A stretch of DNA of 64,000 nt from NIOZ-UU35 sp964344175 (GTDB lineage Bacteria; Chloroflexota; Anaerolineae; Anaerolineales; UBA11858): assembly GCA_964344175.1 (NCBI GenBank), contig CAYFMI010000010.1:1-64000 (forward strand), in the 5' to 3' direction. This document shows positions 58,862 to 64,000 of the stretch, in pieces; the first letter of the stretch is position 1; the number at the start of each line of letters is the position of its first letter. The position numbers and the translations under genes were made by a program. The notes beneath the pieces are model-generated. The model was not told the origin of the DNA. It was given only the letters and a program-made list of their open reading frames with translations, and did no database searches.

Positions 58862-61204
58862 ATGGATTCTCAGATTGTCATCACGCTGGTTATATTGGGA
58901 AGTGCGGTGCTGCTATTTGTCACCGAACGGCTGCGCATCGATCTGATTGCCCTGTTGGTGATGAGCGCTTTGGCGTTGACGGGTTTACTTGACCCCATAG
59001 ATGCCCTTTCGGGATTCAGCAACCCGGCTGTGGTGACAGTTTGGGCGGTTTTTATCATTAGCGGGGCATTATCGAAAACTGGTGTCGCTAATATCATCGG
59101 GTGGCAAATCCTGAAATATGCCGGTACGGGGGAAATGCGAATTACTTTGCTGATTATGCTAATCGCCGCAATTCTTTCGGCTTTTATGAACAATATTGGC
59201 GTGGCGGCTTTGTTGCTTCCGGTCGTGATGGATATTGCTCGACAGACCAAGCGCCCCCCATCAAAACTGCTGATGCCCCTGGCATTTAGTTCCTTGCTCG
59301 GAGGGCTGATGACACAGATTGGCACACCGCCCAATATCCTCATCAGCAGCACGCTCGAAGCAAATGATCTGCGCCCCTTTGGGATGTTCGATTACACGCC
59401 AATAGGCCTGGCGGTGACGTTGGCTGGTTTGTTGTTTATGATCTTTATCGGTCGTCACCTCTTGCCAGATCGTCACCCGGCAAGCGTTGTCCATCACTCG
59501 TCGGTTGAACAATTGGGACAACTTTATAATTTACAACAACGCATGTTTGTGCTGCGCCTGCCCGCGAACTCGATGCTCGCTGGTCAATCTCTGGCGGACA
59601 GCCGTTTAGGGGCAGTATTGGGATTGAATGTCGCGGCAATCATCCGTAATGGAAAAATTAATCCGGCCCCTCAACCAGCGGATATTCTTTTAGGCGGAGA
59701 TCAATTGCTGGTGACCGGGCATGCAGAAAGTCTGACGGATATTCAGAATCACCATCCGATGCGCCTGGACGACCAGGAACTATCTATTGAGCAGTTTACA
59801 TCTGAAAATCTCGCCTTCACTGAAGTAAGATTGCAGAAGAACTTCATCGGGGTGGGGCGCTCGATTCAAGAGATTGAGTTCCGACAGCAATTTGATGTGT
59901 TAGTGCTGGCAATCTGGCGGCAGGAGCACCCTATCTATTCCGCCTTCGATAATCTACCCCTCGAAGCGGAGGATCGGTTGCTGGTACTAGGATATCGCAA
60001 CAGCATTGCAACACTAAAGGAAGCGCGGGGTGTGCGCGTTGGGGCGGCATCGTCAGATAAGATCACTCAATTGGGCAAGCACTTGATGCGGCTTTATATT
60101 CCCCCCGAATCGACATTGGTGGGGAAGACATTGGGCGAAAGCCGTCTGGCGGAAACCTTTGGCCTGGCGGTTTTGGGCATTGTGCGTCAAGGCAGCCTGA
60201 TGATGTTGCCTGCCGCGCTAGATAGGGTGCAAGCTGGGGATATGCTCCTTGTGCGAGGAGAATCCGATTCGTTAATGGCCCTGGATGATTTGCAAGACTT
60301 GCAGGTTTCTTCGGAGGAGATGCCCGGGCTTTCTCAACTAGAATCGGCTCAGGTTGGCCTCGTCGAGGCAATTTTGTCGCCGCATACCACCCTGGTTGGA
60401 AGAACCTTACGCCAGTTACATTTCCGCGAAAAATATGGCCTGAGTGTGCTGGCCTTGTTGCGCGGTGGACATCCTTACCGGACAAACTTGCGTGATATGC
60501 GCCTTCGTTTGGGCGATGCCCTGTTGTTACATGGCCCGTGGCAAAAGATGAAGATGTTGGCTGCCGATGACGATTTCCTCGTGCTGACCGATGAGATCCA
60601 AGAGTCGCCGCGCCTGAAGAAGATGCCAATAGCCCTGCTGATTCTCGCGGGGGTGTTGATCCCCGTGATTATGGGATGGCTGCCCATTTATGTTGCGGCT
60701 GTTGCTGGTGCATCGCTGATGATCTTGACGGGGTGTTTAAATATGGAAGAAGCTTATCGGTATATTGAATGGAATGCTGTATTTCTAATTGCCGGTATGC
60801 TCCCTTTGGGCATTGCCATGCAGCAAAGCGGTACGGCGCAATTCCTCGCTGGCGGCGTGGTGGCTTTTGTGGGGGCTTGGGGACCACTGGCGATTGCTGC
60901 AGCGTTGTTTCTGATTGCTGTCTTGGCTTCTCAATTTATGCCCAACGCTGCCACGGCGGTCTTGCTGGCGCCAATTGCCTTGAATGCCGCCGCCGATTTG
61001 GGGATTTCCCCCTACCCGTTGATGATGACGGTCGCTATCGCCGCATCGGCATCGTTCCTAAGCCCGGTGGGGCATGCTGCCAATGTGTTGGTGTTAGGCC
61101 CTGGGGGATACCGGTTTTACGACTATCTAAAAGTGGGCATTCCCTTAACCCTTGTGGTAATGGGTGTCGTACTGCTCGTTTTGCCCATCCTTTGGCCCTT
61201 TTGA
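58862..61204 (+). CDS. SLC13/DASS-type permease with four TrkA-C (RCK_C) domains
   Basis: 780 residues. N-terminal membrane half (about 1-205) with FMNNIGVAALLLPVVMD and the hairpin signature LMTQIGTPPNILISS. A cytoplasmic stretch (about 215-575) follows, made of about four RCK_C-like units (VLRLPANSMLAGQSLADSRL, MRLYIPPESTLVGKTLGESRL and others). A second membrane half has SQFMPNAATAVLLAPIALNAA. Such proteins import dicarboxylates, sulfate or other anions with sodium. The four regulatory domains are more than the usual two. It is monocistronic or coupled to the preceding GT gene (9-bp gap). Confidence 0.9.
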   Translation: MDSQIVITLVILGSAVLLFVTERLRIDLIALLVMSALALTGLLDPIDALSGFSNPAVVTVWAVFIISGALSKTGVANIIGWQILKYAGTGEMRITLLIMLIAAILSAFMNNIGVAALLLPVVMDIARQTKRPPSKLLMPLAFSSLLGGLMTQIGTPPNILISSTLEANDLRPFGMFDYTPIGLAVTLAGLLFMIFIGRHLLPDRHPASVVHHSSVEQLGQLYNLQQRMFVLRLPANSMLAGQSLADSRLGAVLGLNVAAIIRNGKINPAPQPADILLGGDQLLVTGHAESLTDIQNHHPMRLDDQELSIEQFTSENLAFTEVRLQKNFIGVGRSIQEIEFRQQFDVLVLAIWRQEHPIYSAFDNLPLEAEDRLLVLGYRNSIATLKEARGVRVGAASSDKITQLGKHLMRLYIPPESTLVGKTLGESRLAETFGLAVLGIVRQGSLMMLPAALDRVQAGDMLLVRGESDSLMALDDLQDLQVSSEEMPGLSQLESAQVGLVEAILSPHTTLVGRTLRQLHFREKYGLSVLALLRGGHPYRTNLRDMRLRLGDALLLHGPWQKMKMLAADDDFLVLTDEIQESPRLKKMPIALLILAGVLIPVIMGWLPIYVAAVAGASLMILTGCLNMEEAYRYIEWNAVFLIAGMLPLGIAMQQSGTAQFLAGGVVAFVGAWGPLAIAAALFLIAVLASQFMPNAATAVLLAPIALNAAADLGISPYPLMMTVAIAASASFLSPVGHAANVLVLGPGGYRFYDYLKVGIPLTLVVMGVVLLVLPILWPF

Positions 61205-61336
61205 TCACCCCAAAGGGAGTCCGCTGCACCCTGCCCAGTAAGATGCACCCACTGGTGAGCGTCAAAACCCAAACGTTAGAAGCATGTTAATATCCGGGTG
61301 CCTGCCAGTAAATTACTACCAGCTTAGATGATAGAT

Positions 61337-61345
61337 TGGTATAAT
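61337..61345 (+). promoter_or_regulatory. Extended -10 promoter of ftsH
   Basis: TGGTATAAT, the same extended -10 element as at 24563, ends 40 bp before the GTG start of ftsH. No clear -35 hexamer is seen. Confidence 0.55.
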
Positions 61346-61385
61346 TTATTCGCCATTTTGGCCTATGAAAGTTTTGGAGGTATCA

Positions 61386-63248
61386 GTGGATTCATCTAGA
61401 AACCGATCTTCGTTCGTCTATATTTTGTTTATTATCGCTATCGCGATTCTCTTGTTCTTTAACTATCGTCAAAATACCGTTGCCCAAGAAGCCCTGACAA
61501 TCAACGAGTTGGCTGTGCAGATTCAGCGCGGTGAAGTTGCCCGGGTGATCAGTGATGAAAATGAGATCCGCGTAATTTATGAGGATGGCAATGAGGGCAT
61601 TACGTATAAAGAACCGGCTTCGACCCTGGTTGAGCAGTTGATAACCTTTGGGGTCAGTGCCCAGGATTTGAACTCGGAAAATATTAAAGTCGAAATTCAG
61701 CCCCCCGGACAATGGGTGGGGATTGTTACGGTTTTAAGTTATATCGCCCCGATTGTATTGTTAGGCGCTATGTTCTGGTTCATCTTCCGGCAGGCGCAGG
61801 GCGGCAATAACGCGGCCATGGCTTTTGGAAAATCTCGGGCACGCATGTTCTCTGGCGATCAACCGACGGTGACATTTGAAGATGTTGCCGGGGTAGAAGA
61901 AGCCAAGATCGAATTGGAAGAAGTCGTTGAATTCTTGCAGGAACCGGAAAAATTCATTGCTCTGGGGGCGCGCATTCCTAAAGGTGTGCTGCTGGTCGGC
62001 CCGCCAGGGACAGGCAAAACCCTGTTGGCGAAAGCGGTTTCGGGTGAGGCGGGTGTGCCGTTCTTCTCGATCTCCGGTTCGGAGTTCGTTGAGATGTTCG
62101 TAGGCGTCGGCGCCAGCCGCGTGCGCGATTTGTTTGATCAGGCCAAACGTCACTCGCCTTGCATTGTCTTTGTCGATGAGATCGACGCCGTTGGCCGTCA
62201 GCGCGGTGCCGGTTTAGGGGGTAGTCACGATGAGCGCGAACAAACCCTCAATCAGATGCTGGTTGAAATGGATGGCTTTGATACCGATACCAATGTCATC
62301 ATTGTCGCCGCCACCAACCGCCCCGATGTCCTGGATCCGGCGCTGCTGCGACCGGGTCGCTTCGACCGCCGGGTGGTGCTAGACCGCCCCGACCTGCGTG
62401 GGCGCGAAGCAATTCTCAAAATCCATGTGCGCGGCAAACCCCTCGATCCCGAAGTAGATCTAACCGTGCTGGCACGGGCAACCCCCGGCTTTGTAGGTGC
62501 AGATATTGAGAACCTGGTCAATGAGGGCGCCATTCTGGCTGCCCGGCGCGATAAAACCATGATCGGTCAGAGCGAGTTCGAAGAAGCCATCGAGCGAGTG
62601 ATTGCCGGGCCTGAACGCAAGAGCCGCCTGATCAGCGATGAAGAAAAGCGCATTATCGCCTATCACGAGGCCGGTCATGCCGTTGTCACCAACGCGCTAC
62701 CAGAAGGTGACCCGGTGCATAAGGTTTCCATTACGGCGCGCGGTCAGGCCGGTGGGTACACGCTGATCTTGCCGGAAGAAGACCGCACCTTGATGGCGCG
62801 TAAAAAGATGATTGCCAGCATGGTCGGCTTATTGGGCGGGCGCGCCGCCGAAGAATTGGTTTTCAACGACATTACTTCGGGCGCCTCGAACGATCTCGAG
62901 CGGGTTACTCGTATGGCCCGAACAATGGTCACCCGTTTGGGGATGAGCGAAAACCTCGGCCCAATGGTTTACGGGCAAAAAGAAGAATTGGTTTTCTTGG
63001 GGCGCGAGATCTCCGAGCAGCGCGATTATTCAGAAGCGGTTGCCGAGAAAATCGACCAGGAAGTGCGCAGTCTGGTGAGTGACGCTTACCAGCGCGCCAA
63101 GCAGATTCTGACCCAATATCGCGACAAGCTGGATGTTGTTGCTGAAAAGCTGATGGAAGTTGAAACCATCACCCGCGAAGAATTCGAAACATTATTCCCC
63201 GCTCCAGTGGAAAAGAACGGCGGTACGCCTATTCCACAGGCTGCCTAA
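61386..63248 (+). CDS. ftsH: ATP-dependent zinc metalloprotease FtsH
   Basis: About 620 residues. TTTTGGAGG (61372-61380) selects the GTG at 61386; the ATG at 61365 lies upstream of that site. Two membrane helices (about 10-27 and 116-135) flank an extracytoplasmic FtsH_ext domain. The AAA module has Walker A GPPGTGKT (about residue 206), Walker B CIVFVDEID, and the second region of homology TNRPDVLDPALLRPGRFDR. The zinc site is HEAGH (427-431) with the distal Asp further on. FtsH degrades damaged membrane proteins and some cytosolic regulators. A terminator follows. Confidence 0.97.
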   Translation: MDSSRNRSSFVYILFIIAIAILLFFNYRQNTVAQEALTINELAVQIQRGEVARVISDENEIRVIYEDGNEGITYKEPASTLVEQLITFGVSAQDLNSENIKVEIQPPGQWVGIVTVLSYIAPIVLLGAMFWFIFRQAQGGNNAAMAFGKSRARMFSGDQPTVTFEDVAGVEEAKIELEEVVEFLQEPEKFIALGARIPKGVLLVGPPGTGKTLLAKAVSGEAGVPFFSISGSEFVEMFVGVGASRVRDLFDQAKRHSPCIVFVDEIDAVGRQRGAGLGGSHDEREQTLNQMLVEMDGFDTDTNVIIVAATNRPDVLDPALLRPGRFDRRVVLDRPDLRGREAILKIHVRGKPLDPEVDLTVLARATPGFVGADIENLVNEGAILAARRDKTMIGQSEFEEAIERVIAGPERKSRLISDEEKRIIAYHEAGHAVVTNALPEGDPVHKVSITARGQAGGYTLILPEEDRTLMARKKMIASMVGLLGGRAAEELVFNDITSGASNDLERVTRMARTMVTRLGMSENLGPMVYGQKEELVFLGREISEQRDYSEAVAEKIDQEVRSLVSDAYQRAKQILTQYRDKLDVVAEKLMEVETITREEFETLFPAPVEKNGGTPIPQAA

Positions 63249-63262
63249 GGGTTCTATGATTG

Positions 63263-63299
63263 CGGGGTGTGCGCCGGTGATGGGCACACCCCGTTTTTT
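63263..63299 (+). terminator. Intrinsic terminator after ftsH
   Basis: CGGGGTGTGC (63263-63272) pairs with GCACACCCCG (63284-63293) and is followed by TTTTTTG. Confidence 0.9.
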
Positions 63300-63316
63300 G
63301 TTAAGGGTAGGTTGTG

Positions 63317-64000
63317 ATGCAAACTCTGCAAGGCTATCAGGCGGCATTAGAAGGGGCTGTATATTATCAAATCCCTGTTTCGGGGTATCTTCGAGTTGGC
63401 GGCAGCGATCGGATGGATTTCCTCCAGCGCCAAACCAGCAACGATGTGCGCGCATTGACGCCAGACCGCGCCATAATGTCTGTACTCACCTCGCCGACGG
63501 CGCGCATTTTAGATCTCTTCTGGTTTGTCGAAGATGCAGACGCGATAGGCGTTGTGACATTGCCGGGGCGCGCCGCAGCAACGGAACATTTCTTGCGCAG
63601 CCGCATTTTCTTCAATGACGATGTCACACTGGAAAATGCCAGCGCCAATTGGGGTCAAATCATTCTGGATGGCCCAGGTGTGCCCGTCGTTCTTAATTCG
63701 TTGGGGATGCCCCTTCCGGAGATGGGGGAAGTTTCTCAAATAGAATTTCAGGTTGCCGCAGGCAAACTCATTGGTCAGGCGGGCTTTTCACAAACGACTG
63801 TCCGCATCTTATATCCTCAAGAGCATCTCGATGCCTTTGAGCAATCTCTGTCTGACGCCGGCGCGCAGGCCTTGGATGATGATGCTTTCCATATCCTGCG
63901 TGTTGAAAACGGATTGCCCGGTGAAGCGGGCGAGCTGACCGATAATTACACCCCCCTGGAAGTTGGCTTGCAAGAAGCAGCCATCTCGATGGACAAAGGT
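63317..64000 (+). CDS. ygfZ: YgfZ/GcvT-domain folate-binding protein, 3' end outside window
   Basis: ATG 63317 opens a frame that stays open to the window edge (228 codons visible). Segments are GYLRVGGSDRMDFLQRQTSND, the start of a GcvT-like folate-binding domain, then VLTSPTARILDLFWF, and a HILRVENGLPGEAGELTDNY stretch. The last visible residues, AAISMDKG, are the beginning of the YgfZ signature K-G-C-Y-x-G-Q-E, which continues past base 64000. YgfZ/IBA57 proteins use tetrahydrofolate to help assemble or repair certain [4Fe-4S] enzymes. It lies alone after the ftsH terminator. Confidence 0.88.
   Translation, partial: MQTLQGYQAALEGAVYYQIPVSGYLRVGGSDRMDFLQRQTSNDVRALTPDRAIMSVLTSPTARILDLFWFVEDADAIGVVTLPGRAAATEHFLRSRIFFNDDVTLENASANWGQIILDGPGVPVVLNSLGMPLPEMGEVSQIEFQVAAGKLIGQAGFSQTTVRILYPQEHLDAFEQSLSDAGAQALDDDAFHILRVENGLPGEAGELTDNYTPLEVGLQEAAISMDKG

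Overview
The window most resembles a chromosomal segment of a Chloroflexota bacterium, probably class Anaerolineae. That is inferred from gene content: many lipoprotein and membrane-anchored multiheme cytochromes without porin conduits, paired seven-TM-like sensor kinases with NarL regulators, and extended -10 promoters of the type TGGTATAAT. No rRNA marker is present to prove it. No rRNA, tRNA, CRISPR array or intact insertion sequence was seen.

Layout. Bases 1-3630 hold a truncated creatininase-family gene, a RidA protein and an OmpR-type two-component system. Bases 3717-10043 are an exopolysaccharide or cell-surface glycan block: GT2, polyprenyl-phosphate sugar transferase, epimerase, PglF/WbpM-type dehydratase and a FemAB-like protein. 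Bases 10198-46203 form a 36-kb respiratory and sulfur island. It encodes ten proteins with c-type heme motifs (77 canonical CXXCH), two octaheme tetrathionate-reductase-family cytochromes, YeeE/YedE sulfur transporters, a four-domain rhodanese, an FeS-NrfD quinone module, and an ArsR-SQR-DUF1641-TusE-DsrE sulfide operon. It also carries two NarX/NarL-type systems, two related LysR regulators and two related ArsR regulators. Bases 46318-52288 hold selA, an M24 peptidase, tsaD, a UPF0316 protein and an M29 aminopeptidase. Bases 52412-58852 are a second glycan block (fused oxidoreductase, heparinase-like protein, kinase-like protein, GT4). The window closes with an SLC13-type permease, ftsH and a truncated ygfZ.

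Main discovery. Two genes of the island are each interrupted by one in-frame TGA with an intact reading frame on both sides. One lies exactly where YeeE/YedE proteins carry the conserved Cys of GGYCPGTS (11107-11109, minus strand). The other lies early in an 11-heme cytochrome (18487-18489). In both, a hairpin with a G-starting apical loop begins 17-18 nt after the UGA, which is the geometry of a bacterial SECIS. A complete selA lies in the same window. I therefore annotate both as selenoproteins.

How it may work together (inference). Multiheme cytochromes move electrons between the quinone pool and sulfur compounds or an extracellular partner. YeeE and rhodanese proteins import and handle thiosulfate or sulfane sulfur, and SQR feeds sulfide electrons into quinone. 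Several of these transcription units share a CRP/FNR-like palindrome, AGTGA-N6-TCACA or a close variant, which suggests one global regulator outside the window.
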